This document shows, piece by piece, positions 1-11,095 of a DNA stretch of 64,000 nucleotides (positions are counted from its first letter, which is position 1; each line of letters starts with the position of its first letter). This stretch comes from Sphagnum compactum (taxonomy: Eukaryota > Bryophyta > Sphagnopsida > Sphagnales): NCBI GenBank assembly GCA_965153455.1, contig OZ234494.1, forward strand, positions 27,705,354 to 27,769,353, written 5' to 3'. The notes beneath the pieces were generated by a model. The model searched no databases and was not told the origin of the DNA. It was given only the letters and a program-made list of their open reading frames with translations. Both the position numbers and the translations under genes were made by a program.

Positions 1-2741
1 CCAATGAGCACATCATAACTTGTGGCATTGGTGACTAAACATCTGACCTGTAAGCAAAGCTCCTGATCTGTACCTTTATTGAAATTAAGTGCAATCAAAT
101 CCGAGCTCTCCCCAAGTACCTCCTCTACGCTCCCACTAGCGGTGCGAATGTGCCACATAGATTTTCGTAGTTTGGAGTCGAGCATGCCCATCTTCTTGGC
201 GAATTGAACTCCAAGAATCACTGGTTGGGCACCTGTATCAAGAAGAACCACTCTGGGTGTATGTCCTCCCACCTGGATTGCTGACTTAGTATTGTCGACA
301 ATGGCAACTCCGGTGGCGATGGAAGTTCTCTCACTAGGCACCACCTTCGGAAATGAGTGAGAGACTTTGTGGAGAGAATGGTTATCCACAACGCCTTTGC
401 TGAGTAACAAATCCACAAGTGAGGTGTTCTTAACTCCCTTCTGATATGTGAATGTAGCATCAGAGGTAGGAAAGCTCACTAGTTTAGCCATGCCAGAACT
501 AGTGACTAGATTACGAACGCCATCTGCAACACGTGAACCAATCGAATGTCTCTCCAAGGTGTTGGATGGGACCTCTGTAGCATGTGGATTAGGGGTTGGT
601 AGAGGACTTGATGTAGTGTTCAAGGTATCCTCTAAGATTGCAATTATGTCCCTGGTGCTTAGCTTCAAATCTTGAAAACTAAACAATGGTGTACTCACAA
701 GCTTTTGCGCCACTTCATGCATTTGAAGTTGGCATTCCATAAGCTGATCAGTGGAAAATTGTGTGTTTTCCTGATGTACATGTACTCCTGGGACATGAGA
801 ATTTGATGCCCTAACAGCTTGTGGTGTAGTAGTCTCCTCCCCCCTCGCCAACAAGGTGCCTTCTTCTTCCATGTTGAGAGGACGAAAAGATTGTGGCATG
901 ACTGCTCGAGCTCCTCTAGCCCTGGTAATAAGACTTGAACCAGATGCGAGTCCATCAGTCTGAATTACCTGCCTAGTGGCAGAAACTCTGGGTGCCACAC
1001 TAGCTTCTTGTGCTGCGACAAAGGAAGGGCAAAAAGAAGTAGCCAATTTTGGTGTGAGACTAGAATTGTGTGGAGTGGAAAGAACATACTCCCCAACCAT
1101 TGCATCGTGTGGAAGGCCATAGAACGACCTAGGAGGTCCCTCGCGTGATCCTGAACCTTGTACAGGTTGGGCATGACTAGCTGATTGGGAGGACTTGCCT
1201 TTTAGATTAGCAAGTTGAGCCCTCAATGATTCGAGTTCATTTTGTAAAGTCTGAACTTGAATTGCATGGGCTTGAAGCACCTCCCTCTTATCAGCATTGT
1301 GCTCCTTCTTCTTAGCATTCTTGTTGGAATTACCCTTGGTGGGCAAAGCCTGAGTGGAATGCTGAGGTGCCTTGGCTTTTGGTTGAGGGATAGTGGAAGA
1401 TGCTGGCAGATTTTGCCGTTGTAATCGAAGTTGCTTCCGCTCTGGGAACTTGGCAAAACAGACAGATTCATGATGTCCCTCTTTCCCACAATAATCACAA
1501 AAGAGATCCTCGGAAGGAATGTTGCACTCACTAGCTTTGTGGGCAGGATTGCCACAGTAGTTGCAAGAAGGTAGGATGGGTGTAGCCGAGTGCACCGCTT
1601 TAGTCCTTGAAGAAGAATGTGATGATCTAGTTGGTGCAGCTGTTGTAGGTTGAGGCCTTGAACGTGATGGAGGCCTCATAGTACTGGCCTCATAGTGTGC
1701 ATGAGCCAGTTCTAGCTTTTCGGAAATGTTGTACACATCCAGCAACGTGTACGAGTCTCCAAATTCTGCAAAGATTCGTTGCAAAACCTGTGCGTGGAGT
1801 GTTGGAGTACCTTCCAAAGAACGAAGATACCGATGGGCAGCTTCCAAGTCGGTGATGCTCTGGGTATCCTCTTTGAGTTTGAGAAGCCTCCTGTAAAGCA
1901 TCTTGAGGGTTTCATCCTTCTGCCGAGAGAAGGTGGCGAGCTGCAGAATTTTTTCAGAACTTTTGACTGGAAATTCCAGCTCAAGAATTCGAAAGAATTC
2001 CCCCACTGGATCAACAAAAGCTGGCGCATCAATGGTGGGAGGAATGTTTGCAGTAGCAGCAATGAGTTGTTGAGGAGAGAGGTTTACCGAGGTAGGTACC
2101 AGGTCTGGATTATTCGGCACAGTCCCGTGATGTGCAATTGCAGCTTGCAATGCAGCTTGAGAGGCGGTGGCGATGGCTATGGCGTAAGCTGGATTGGGAG
2201 CTTGGGTGACACCCAAAATCCTTGTAGAATGTTGCTCGTAGACATCCAATGCCTCATAATGCACATAACGGGCCAATTGCTTAAATGCAAACGCTTCGGT
2301 GTAATTAGCACCATACTTCAGCTCCAACTCACAGACCACTGTTGAGAAAGTTGCCTTGAACTCCCTCAACGAAATAGTACCTGGCCTTCCGCTGAACTTC
2401 TCTATTCTCCCAGAGGAACTGCTGACCTCCATGGTGTATATGGGTGTTGAAGTCACAGCTTGCAACGGAGTATATGGTGATGGTGTGAAAGCAGGTGCAG
2501 TAATAGGTGTAGCCCACTGATTAACCCCTCCAAATGGGCTCTGGTGTGTTGTTGATGTAGTGTAACCCAAACCTGAATTCCTAATAGGACTTGTACTAGA
2601 TGATGATGGTGCTGTGGATGCTTGGTGGTATCGTCGTGAGGATCGTGAACTCAAAGATATTGGTTCAAAGGGTTGTGTGTTACTTCGTAACTGATACCTT
2701 GGCTCTGGATGAGTAATGCTACTTTCATCATCCGAGGACAT
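1..2741 (-). CDS. LTR retrotransposon gag-protease polyprotein (partial, runs off window start)
   Basis: One uninterrupted minus-strand frame runs from an ATG at 2741 to the window edge (at least 913 codons without a stop; I checked the codons line by line). The N-terminal part is Ser/Thr-rich, followed by an alpha-helical capsid-like region. Two CCHC zinc knuckles of the form C-x2-C-x4-H-x4-C (CNYCGNPAHKASEC and CDYCGKEGHHESVC) lie near 1460-1570 and would bind RNA as nucleocapsid. Close to the edge is an aspartic protease active site (LLDTGAQPVILG, about 205-245), so gag and protease share one frame. This organisation is usual for plant Ty3/gypsy-type elements; reverse transcriptase and integrase would lie outside the window, so the superfamily call is inference. 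The lack of any stop suggests a young, possibly active copy. Confidence 0.85.
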   Translation of the reverse strand, partial: MSSDDESSITHPEPRYQLRSNTQPFEPISLSSRSSRRYHQASTAPSSSSTSPIRNSGLGYTTSTTHQSPFGGVNQWATPITAPAFTPSPYTPLQAVTSTPIYTMEVSSSSGRIEKFSGRPGTISLREFKATFSTVVCELELKYGANYTEAFAFKQLARYVHYEALDVYEQHSTRILGVTQAPNPAYAIAIATASQAALQAAIAHHGTVPNNPDLVPTSVNLSPQQLIAATANIPPTIDAPAFVDPVGEFFRILELEFPVKSSEKILQLATFSRQKDETLKMLYRRLLKLKEDTQSITDLEAAHRYLRSLEGTPTLHAQVLQRIFAEFGDSYTLLDVYNISEKLELAHAHYEASTMRPPSRSRPQPTTAAPTRSSHSSSRTKAVHSATPILPSCNYCGNPAHKASECNIPSEDLFCDYCGKEGHHESVCFAKFPERKQLRLQRQNLPASSTIPQPKAKAPQHSTQALPTKGNSNKNAKKKEHNADKREVLQAHAIQVQTLQNELESLRAQLANLKGKSSQSASHAQPVQGSGSREGPPRSFYGLPHDAMVGEYVLSTPHNSSLTPKLATSFCPSFVAAQEASVAPRVSATRQVIQTDGLASGSSLITRARGARAVMPQSFRPLNMEEEGTLLARGEETTTPQAVRASNSHVPGVHVHQENTQFSTDQLMECQLQMHEVAQKLVSTPLFSFQDLKLSTRDIIAILEDTLNTTSSPLPTPNPHATEVPSNTLERHSIGSRVADGVRNLVTSSGMAKLVSFPTSDATFTYQKGVKNTSLVDLLLSKGVVDNHSLHKVSHSFPKVVPSERTSIATGVAIVDNTKSAIQVGGHTPRVVLLDTGAQPVILGVQFAKKMGMLDSKLRKSMWHIRTASGSVEEVLGESSDLIALNFNKGTDQELCLQVRCLVTNATSYDVLI

Positions 2742-2934
2742 GGTGTTGTCCCATGCCCCAAAATTTTGTACTAATATAATCCTTCAATTACAAAATTCTA
2801 ACACAATGTATGGTTTGAATATCCCTAATTGCAGGACGATAATATGGCAGAATGCAGCAAGATAAGCTACAAGACACAAGACCACACAATGCACGACCAC
2901 AGTGCGAAGAACACAGGAAACAGGACTGCAGTAT

Positions 2935-3200
2935 AGTAGTACGTAGGACGCAGGACGGCAAAGCGCAGGACGACAGTACTGTGATGTCAGCAGTGACGTA
3001 GGCAGGACGCAGGACGACAAAGCGCAGGACGGGCAGTACGTTGATGTCAGCAGTGGCGTAGGCCAGACGCAGGACGACAACACGATGACGTCAGCAGTGA
3101 CGCAGGACGGCAGGGCGCATGATAGCAGTACGGTGACGTCAGCAGTGACGCAAGCAGGACGGCAGCACGATGACGTCAGCAGTGACGCAGGACAGTCCGA
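2935..3200. repeat. Diverged tandem repeat with TGACG(T)CA motifs inside the LTR/leader
   Basis: About five imperfect units carry the phrase 'gatgacgtcagcagtgacg' or variants, separated by 'caggacgcaggacgacaa'-type spacers. TGACG/TGACGTCA is the binding motif of TGA-type bZIP proteins, so this could be regulatory, but within a transposon it may simply be repeat expansion. Confidence 0.75.
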
Positions 3201-3234
3201 CGAACGTCGACGGAAGTCGGACAGACCAAGGTCG

Positions 3235-3640
3235 CAGCGATGGCGCTGCAGCTCGCAACGTTGCGACGCTGCTGGAACGTTGCTGCGGCGCTGCACTGCT
3301 GCTGAAGCGATGGCGCTGCGGCGCTGCGGCGCTGCTGCAGCGATGGCGCTGCGGCGCTGCGGCGCTGCTGCAGCGATGGCGCTGCGGCGCTGCGGCGCTG
3401 CTGCAGCGATGGCGCTGCGGCGCTGTTGCTGCGGTGCTGCTGCAGCGATGGCGCTGCGGCGCTGCTGCAGCGTTGCTACGGCGCTGCTGCAGCGTTGCTG
3501 CGGCGGTGCTGCTGCGGCGGTGCTGCCGCGGCGCTCTTGCTGCGGCGGTGCTGCTGCAGCGCTGTTGCGACGGCGGTGCTGCTGCAGCGATGGCGCTGCG
3601 GCGTTACGACACTGCAGCGTTGTGGCGCTGCAGTTCGCGG
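3235..3640. repeat. GC-rich tandem repeat, 33-bp core unit
   Basis: The motif gcgatggcgctgcggcgctg recurs at 3307, 3340, 3373 and 3406, an exact 33-bp period, then degenerates into GCTGCTG/GCGGCG runs up to about 3640. It is strongly GC-rich in an AT-rich region. The period is a multiple of three, so long Ala/Arg/Gln/Cys-rich open frames appear on both strands; I regard these as by-products of the repeat. Confidence 0.9.
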
Positions 3641-4299
3641 CAACGGCGGAACGCAACGCCCTGCGGCGCTAGAGCTCGCTGCTGCGCAGTGATGGCAGGC
3701 GGCGCTACGCTGCTCTGCAGCGATGGCAAGCGGCCGCCGCCGCGATTCTTGTTTTTTTTTTTTTTCGACAACTTGAAGAGAGAAAAAGAATGGGCGAAAG
3801 AGAGAAGTTTTGACACCTGATCTCTAATGTCCTGGCTTCGTTTGTCCCTGCTTGGTTGGTTGTAAGAAACGCAAAGCTCCCTCCAACAACACCAGTAGCA
3901 ACAGTAGTAACGCGCTCCTTCCGGCAGCAACAACACGAGTAGCAACAACTCAAGAATTTCAAAAGCACAAGAAATCTGTTGCTTTCAACATGAAGCAACA
4001 GGGAATAGAGTTTTTCTAGAATTGAAAATGCAAAGCAAGAAAGAAATGAAATGTATGTAGACGGTGGCTGTGCAATGGCCGCCGTGAGCATCTAGAAATC
4101 CTAGCTTATGATGGAGAAATCTCCTGACAAAGGAATTGTAGAAAAACTAAAGGAGAAGGGCAGAGCTTGGCCCTTTTATACAGCCACCAAAGTTGAAACC
4201 CTAAATACCTAATAGCGTACAGTCACTTATGAGCGCACATTAACCCTACAAACGTACATTAGCCCTCAAAAGACATGATGGGCATGCCCGTAGCCGGCC

Positions 4300-4640
4300 A
4301 TCATGTATAAGGCCGTGCATACGGGCATGACAGAGATGGGGTTCCAATGTAGGAATGTTCAGTGCTCCCCAATAAGGAGACATGTGTTTCCATGAGGGGA
4401 AATGACATTCCAATGTGGGAATGTTCAATGGTCCCCAACATGGGAATGCACATTCCCATGAAGGCACGTGAGGTTCCCGTGTGGAACATTCAATGTTCCC
4501 CAATATGGGTTGTGCATTCCCATGAAGGGACATGTGGTTCCCATGTAGGAACGATCAATGTTCCTCAACATGAGAACTTGCATTCCCATTAAGGGACATG
4601 GGGATCCCACATGGGAACGTAGGTTTCCACATGAGTGGCT
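4300..4640. repeat. 65-bp tandem repeat upstream of the LTR TATA box
   Basis: The segment 'ttcaatgttccccaacatggg' recurs at about 4358, 4423, 4488 and 4553, giving an exact 65-bp period over at least four diverged units. By position it would lie in the U3 part of the LTR, where enhancer-type repeats are common. Confidence 0.85.
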
Positions 4641-4725
4641 GCATTCCTATCCATGCACCCACACATGAAACACCCCAACCACACCCCTAATGCCCAAATT
4701 TGTGCATGCCAAATAGCAACCCACC

Positions 4726-5584
4726 CCCTTCCGTCCCTCCAATAACCCCAACTTTCTTATATATATATATATATTACAAATTGACCATTTTGACCTTAAG
4801 GTCTTTTATTGTTTAGCCAATACAACAACCTTGTGCCACTTCCGATAGAAATTTAAACACATGGGTAGGAGGACCAAGAATCGACATATGTAGTCACGGA
4901 CATCACTAAACAGCAAAATAGTACATTGACCATTTTGGCCTTGAAATTTTTGTTCTTCAGTCAACAATACTTTTTGCATCATGCAAGGGTCAAAGTGTAG
5001 GAAAGTGACAATTTTTATACATCATCCTAAATATTTTAAAACATGCACAAAGAGAGTTGAATAAATTCTGTATAATCTTGGGTGATCCAACTTATTGTCT
5101 CATGTGAATGTCAAAGCATAGTGCATGACTATCCCTATACATCATCGTAAATATTTTAAAACATGCATAAATGATGTAAGATGATATCCCTTCTTTGGGT
5201 GTTAAAAAAACTGATTTGTCTTGTTGAAAAATGTTCATCTCCTACTTTATAAAGCATTGGCCTAATCTTGGAATTTATGTGATTGCTACCCACCAATTGT
5301 CTAGCCTTGATCCAAGGATTCTCTTTACTACAAATTGCCTTACATTCTTGTCATTTTGGTTGTGATGTTTAAATATTATTTAGATTGGTATTGAAGAATA
5401 TATTATAAATTCAATTTAATAAAAAATAGTTGTGGATCAATAACAAGGTGGGCAACACAAATGTCATATAATAACTAGTCTTGCATGAACACCCAATTCA
5501 TGACCTCCTACTAGAAGGGCATAAAAGGAGACCATAGTTGAAGTTTCTATTTGTAATCGCACAATCTTCCACAAAAATTTCAAC
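4726..5584. other. Intergenic, no gene seen
   Basis: AT-rich sequence between the retrotransposon and the P450. It contains a short (TA)n run near 4760 and two related 60-70 bp segments sharing 'atacatcatcctaaatattttaaaacatgca' at about 5017 and 5138. The last part should hold the P450 promoter; I cannot pick out a convincing TATA box. Confidence 0.6.
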
Positions 5585-5590
5585 TTGAAC

Positions 5591-7224
5591 ATGGAGTATG
5601 TGTTCAATTTTTGGTTTCTTGTTGTTGGGGCAATTGGTATGTTATTATCCTTTGCATGGCTCATTCCAAAGGGGACATCTCAACCCTCTGGTCCACCCAA
5701 CTGGCCTATAGTTGGATCTTTGTTTTATTTGAGCAAACTACCTCATCGTTCTTTGGAATTGCTTGCAAAGAAGTATGGACCAATAATGTACTTGCGCTTG
5801 GGATACTTGAATCACGTTGTAATTTCAAATGCCAAAATGGCTTTGGAGATGTTGAAGATCCATGATGCAGATTTTGCTTCTAGATCTTCTTCAATCATAG
5901 GCAAATATGCGGAATATTCTGACGTTGTTTTTTCACCATATGGAGACAATTGGCGCTACTTCGCAAGATATGTGCTACAGAACTTCTCACACAAGCAAGG
6001 CTCAAAACTTTTGAATCTAGGCGGCAAAAAGAGGTGGCATTTATGGTGGAAAAAATTGCCAAATACAACCAAGAAGGGAAAGTCATGAAATTGAGGCCTA
6101 TTTTCCATGAATTAACTAGCAATAACATTGGTCGCATGTTGTTTGGAAAATATCGTGAAAAATCAGATTGTTTTCTAAAAAAATAATGTGATGATCTTGT
6201 TGATTGTGTTATAGAGATGGGAGAAGTAGGAGGTAAATTTAACATTAGTGATCTCATACCGATTTTGAAGCCATTTGATGTGCAAGGCCTTGAAAGGCAC
6301 ATGAAGCACATAAGAAATCGGGCAGAAAATAGTCTTTCCATAATCTTGAATGAGTATCGAAATGGAAACAAAATGGTCATTGATTCCACTGTGACAGATT
6401 TTGTTGAAACTTTGTTGAGTCATGATGGAAAACTTGATGAAAAATCAATAATGGGAGTTTTGGCGGTACATTCACACCATTGTAGTCCATTTATTTTAAC
6501 AAGATGTGTGTGTGACATTCTAAGTATGTTCATCAATGTTGTGTTGTGTATATTAATTTTGGTTTGAGATTGTTTTTTTTTGTTACAGGATATGCTTGGA
6601 GGAGGAACGGACTCATCTGCAATCACCATGGAATGGGCACTAACTGAACTCATTTGCCATCCTAAAATTATGAAGAGGGCACAAGAAGAACTTGATAGAA
6701 TTGTGGGTATGACAAGGCCAGTGCGTATGTCAAATCTTCCCAATTTACCTTACTTACAAGCCATCATCAAAGAAAACTTTCGTTTACACCCTGCCCTTCC
6801 ACTAGGAGTCCCTCATTTTAATAGTAAAGATGTTCAAATTCTGAACTACAATATTCCTGCAAACACAACTGTGTTAGTGAACATTTGGGCTATTGGTCGT
6901 GACTCAAAAGTATGGAAGAAATCTCTAGAGTTTGATCCTGATCGATTTTCCAATTCCGATATCAAAGTTGGAGGGTCGAGTTATAGTCTATTACCATTTG
7001 GATCAGGTTGTCGACGATGCCCTGGTTTAGATCTTGTGCAACTCATGGTGCAATATAGTCTTGCAACAATTCTTCATGCATTTGATTGGTTTGCACAACC
7101 GGGGATTAAATTTGAGGACATGAACATGATGGAGACCTTTGGAGCAATTTGTCCAAAAGCAGAACCTTTAGTTGCAATTGCAAAGCTTCGTCTATTGTCC
7201 CAAGTATATAAACAATTGACTTAG
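5591..7224 (+). pseudogene. Cytochrome P450 monooxygenase, disrupted copy
   Basis: Two exons (5591-6465 and 6589-7224, phase-0 GT-AG intron of 123 bp) encode a plant A-type-like microsomal P450 of about 503 residues, the normal length. Visible parts are an N-terminal membrane anchor, a proline-rich hinge (PSGPPNWPIVG), the I-helix oxygen-binding motif GGGTDSS, the ExxR motif in KENFR, DPDRF, and the haem loop PFGSGCRRCPG with the cysteine ligand. Two lesions break it. After GDNWRY (about 5957-5964) one base appears to be missing, and the conserved LRKICATELL continues in the next frame. A TAA at 6184-6186 interrupts the restored frame just before CDDLVDCVIEMG. The family and substrate cannot be named. 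Unless these are assembly errors, no full-length enzyme is made. Confidence 0.85.
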
Positions 7225-8594
7225 ATGGGTAATCAAGGCCATTAATGTGTGGTCAACAACATAGATATACTTAAGATTATGTTCCATGTTCACCCATGAG
7301 TATGGATGTTTTGTGATGTTCAATGTTCTTGTTCCAATAGGTTGAGAGTGCTTTAAAACTTAACATACATTGCATTTCATTCAATGTATGTGTAAACAAG
7401 TTGAGTTGCAAGTTGAAGAAAAATACCAATACATATTAATTTATATAGAAATACAGTTACAATAGTAAGGAAAAACTATTTGAATTCCTTTTTGTTGATA
7501 GGCTCAAAGTGATGCTAAGAAAATTGACAATTTTGGGTTTGACTTTTAATGCCCTCTAAACCTTGCAACTTTTTATAAACACCTTATAGCCACAATAATT
7601 TTATACTTTATAGTTCATTAAGCTTGTCCATATTGATGTGCCTACTATAAAACCTTAATGTAGTATTGAATCTTGTTTGATAAGGATGCAAATGTTTTTA
7701 TTTTCAATGTCAATTCATTGACATTCCATTTCTTAAAACACCTTCAAATCAATTTGTAATCACAGAAAGGAATTTAACCCTCAATGGTTTTTAATATTGA
7801 TTGTTGGAGTCCAATATTTTCGAAGATCCAAATGTTTAGCAACAATGTGTGCACAAGTTCTCGTCTTATTTAGAAATTGAGTTTGTTTTTCCTTCCTTGA
7901 CTTAGATCATCATTTTCATATATTGCTTTACTATTATGCACAATGTTTTCCTCAAGTTTCGTGGTTGTGATCCATGCAAATAGATATTAGTGTTGTTAAA
8001 AAGCCATAAAAAGGTCAAATGCATTGAGGGTATGATTAAGAAATGAAGTTTGACCATGTGCAACAACCAATCCTTCATGTAGTGGAGTCCAAAAGTTATC
8101 TTCAATGAAACATGAGGTCATTATGCACAAGGTTGAACTTTGCCACTTGCAAGTAACCCCCAACTTTTAGTAATATTAATATTGTTGCATGTGATGCATT
8201 GAAGGAGACATGTTGGTGGAATTTTTGTGATTGCTTTCCTCATCAAATTGCCGTCTCTTTTTCTACCATGTATGCATATAAACAAGGGTTATATTATTGG
8301 AGTTTAAATAATATGTAGATGTTCAATTTGTGGAATAGACTTTTGCCTAGAAGTTAAAAAAACCTTTGTGACAATCAAATTGTTGGATTTGGACCATTGA
8401 ATTGTTTTGAAGACTCCTCTTTAGTAAATTGGCACAAAAATGTTGTAATAGCTTGTTAGGCTTATGTTTAAATGTGAAAAACAAAGAAGACCAAATGCAA
8501 ATTGGTGCCTTGACTTATTTTCTTGAGTTGCTTTAGTTAACTAGTATCATAACCTAGGGTCAACTTCCATATTGACATTTAATAAGTACCATAA
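7225..8594. other. Intergenic AT-rich sequence, no gene seen
   Basis: Follows the P450 stop codon. It should include the 3' UTR; otherwise only short open frames without family resemblance. Confidence 0.6.
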
Positions 8595-9608
8595 CATCAC
8601 AAAGTGGGACCCCTTTTTATTAGTGCTATTTAAATACTTTCACAATACTTTTACAAGATGTCCAAGGTTTAGTGCTCTATTCGTGTAAAATAGGCATTGA
8701 AACAATTTAGATTGTATTGACTTAATTTTGGTATTGTTTCAATGATAATTGATGTAGCACCATATTTGCATTGTATTTATGTTGTTTGACATGTTGTATT
8801 CACATCATGTCCATATTGTAATGATATTGCATTAGTATTGTGATTGTATTGGATATGCATTTTTAATTGTAAATGATACAATGTTGTTACAATATGGTTA
8901 CAAACTTTATTATTGTATTGATTCTATATTGTATTCATGTTGTCTATATTTTGTATTTATGTTGTACTCATTTTTTTTCAAGATCGTATTTGCATCATCA
9001 CAAAGTGGGGACCCCTTTGTATTAGTGCTATTTAAGTGCTTTCACAATACTTTTACAAGATGTCCAAGGTTTAGTGCTTTGTTCGTGTAAAATAGGCATT
9101 GAAACAATTTAGATTGTATTGATTTAATTTTGGTATTGTTTCAATGATAATTGATGTAGCATCATATTTGCATTGTATTTGTGTTGTTTGCCATGTTGTA
9201 TTCACATTATGTCCATATTGTAATGATATTGCATTAGTATTATGATTGTATTGGATATGCATTTTTAGTTGTAAATGATACAATGTTGTTACAATATGAT
9301 TACAGACTCTATTATTGTATTGATTCTATATTGTATTCACGTCGTCTATATTTTGTATTTATGTTTTACTCATTAATTTTCAACATTGTATTTGCATTGC
9401 ATGTGCATTGTTGAACATAGGGGATGCAATGTTGCAACAACATAGCTACAAACTAGATATTCAATATTGACTCAATGTTGTATTCTTGTTGCTTATGTTA
9501 CTGTATATATGTTATGATCATATTTTTTCAACATTGCATTTGTATTGCTTGTGTTGTTGAAGGTAGGTGACACAATTGCAAAATGGATATTCAATAGTGA
9601 ATCAATGT
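8595..9608. repeat. Nested tandem repeats (about 401-bp unit plus shorter related units)
   Basis: The block starting 'catcacaaagtgggacccctt' at 8595 is repeated at 8996 with few differences, a period of about 401 bp; the second copy is recognisable to about 9380. From about 9278 onward, shorter units of about 150 bp share 'acaatgttg...gctacaaact...tgtattcatgttg'. The same phrases reappear in the left end of the two composite units that follow, so this array and those ends are probably related. Confidence 0.8.
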
Positions 9609-11095
9609 TGTATTCATGTTTATTATGATGTTGTAAATGTGTTATAGGCACACCACAACAAAAGCATTTAGAAAATGCATATGCATCATAGAAGTTGCAA
9701 GAGACATGATATTGCAACATGTTTACAAACTTTGTATTATAATTGATTTAATAAATGATAATCAATATTGGACAATATTGATAAACAGTGCTATTGGAGA
9801 ATGTTCCACTGACCCAATTCATAGGGCGCACCTCATATGGTCAAACAAAAATAATTACTTGTGTTACTACTGCTACTCTTTCTCTCTTGATGCTTTGTTT
9901 AACATCCAAGGAGCCATAAGCATTGAAAGATTTCAACAAGGCCCAAAGAATGTCACAGGTAATTCTTCCACTAGCATCATAGTTCTTTTGTAGATTAAGC
10001 TGCAACTACTACCCTAGCTCCCAGGGAAGAACCCTCATGATCACAGATGCTCCAAACACTCTTCTCGACTTGATTAGGAGCATCATGGAAAATCACTGTT
10101 GTGACAAAAGCTAGTACATAATTTCTTGTTGTACAGAAGAATGTGTTTGTTGAGCTACCCACAAAACACATTCTTTTGCACTTGCACTGTGATATACACC
10201 CTTGTGATGGCTTCATCATGGAATAGTCCTTCTTGGAACCTCTGATCTACAAATGGACAGCAGCATTGGCATCATGGCGTGATGATGGAAATGGGTAAAA
10301 CTTGCGTTTCAGCGAACATACCATACTGAAGCACACCGAAAAGGCTTGACATTCTTCAATGCAGGCTCTCTACAGAAGCTGTTGTTGAACCACCACACAA
10401 CTAGCATGGCAGCTGCTGAATCGCTGTAAACACACCAGCTCACTAGTCTTCACAATTTGCTGGCGAAACGCAATTCCAAGAAATTGATATATCCAACAAC
10501 CAACATTGTCAAGTCACTAATTAATACAGAGAGCTCAAAATATGGAAACATGTGGCTGAGCCTACACTATGTGTTCCTGAAAATCACAAAAAAATCCCTT
10601 TAGAAAAAAAGGAAATGTATGGTAGTCAAGAAGGATATGTTCGTACAAAATTCAATCAATGAAGACACAACAACAAAAACAAAGTCTCCAAAATCAGCAA
10701 CCACAATAGACAATTTCTTTTGTTCGTGGCAAACTCCTAGTAAAGTTTCTATGGTCTTGAAATCCAAGAAACAATGAGAAAAAACTCATGGGTTGTTAAA
10801 AGGTTTATGTTAATACCTTTAGTGAGAGAAGATTTGTTCCATTTGATGATGCCAGATTCACAGACTGCAAAATAAGGGACACCCCCCATAGACCATCAGA
10901 CCACATCAGACACTTTTTCCTCACCATTGTTCATGTTGGAAAACCAAAACCCAAGGATGGTAAATGAAAAAGGAGAAGGAAGAAAGGCTACAGGCACAAG
11001 ATGAAATTCTTTAGGAAGAAGGCAACAAGTAGAAGAAAAAATCCCATCATTTGCACCTGCAAAGCTTGACAGATGATGTCAATTTCAGGTGCTTA

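Larger units (their letters stand above)
2767..4925 (-). mobile_element. Probable 5' LTR and leader of the retrotransposon (outer boundary uncertain)
   Basis: This stretch lies directly upstream of the gag ATG on the minus strand. A TG dinucleotide with TGTACTA begins at 2767, and a matching inverted TAGTACA ends at 4925, which would give a long LTR of about 2.16 kb. The second copy is outside the window, so the ends cannot be confirmed, and a similar 'ttgaccattttg' motif on both sides of 4925 weakens the outer boundary. A minus-strand TATA box (TATAAAAGGG) sits at 4180-4171, with tandem repeats upstream of it (about 4300-4640) and downstream (2935-3640). I could not match the sequence between the LTR and the gag ATG to a known tRNA primer-binding site. 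Confidence 0.45.

Noticed and set aside
1223-1555. Minus-strand 110-codon open frame
   Set aside because: It is an out-of-frame shadow of the gag zinc-knuckle region.
2784-3820. Long Ala/Arg/Gln/Cys-rich open frames on both strands (up to 290 codons)
   Set aside because: They follow from the GC-rich repeats with a period divisible by three. No domain, and both strands are open at once, so not called as genes.
2767-4925. Exact LTR boundaries TGTACTA...TAGTACA with TSD ttgac
   Set aside because: Only one LTR is in the window, and a related 'ttgaccattttg' motif also occurs at about 4781, so the outer boundary and target duplication could be chance. Kept only as a tentative call.
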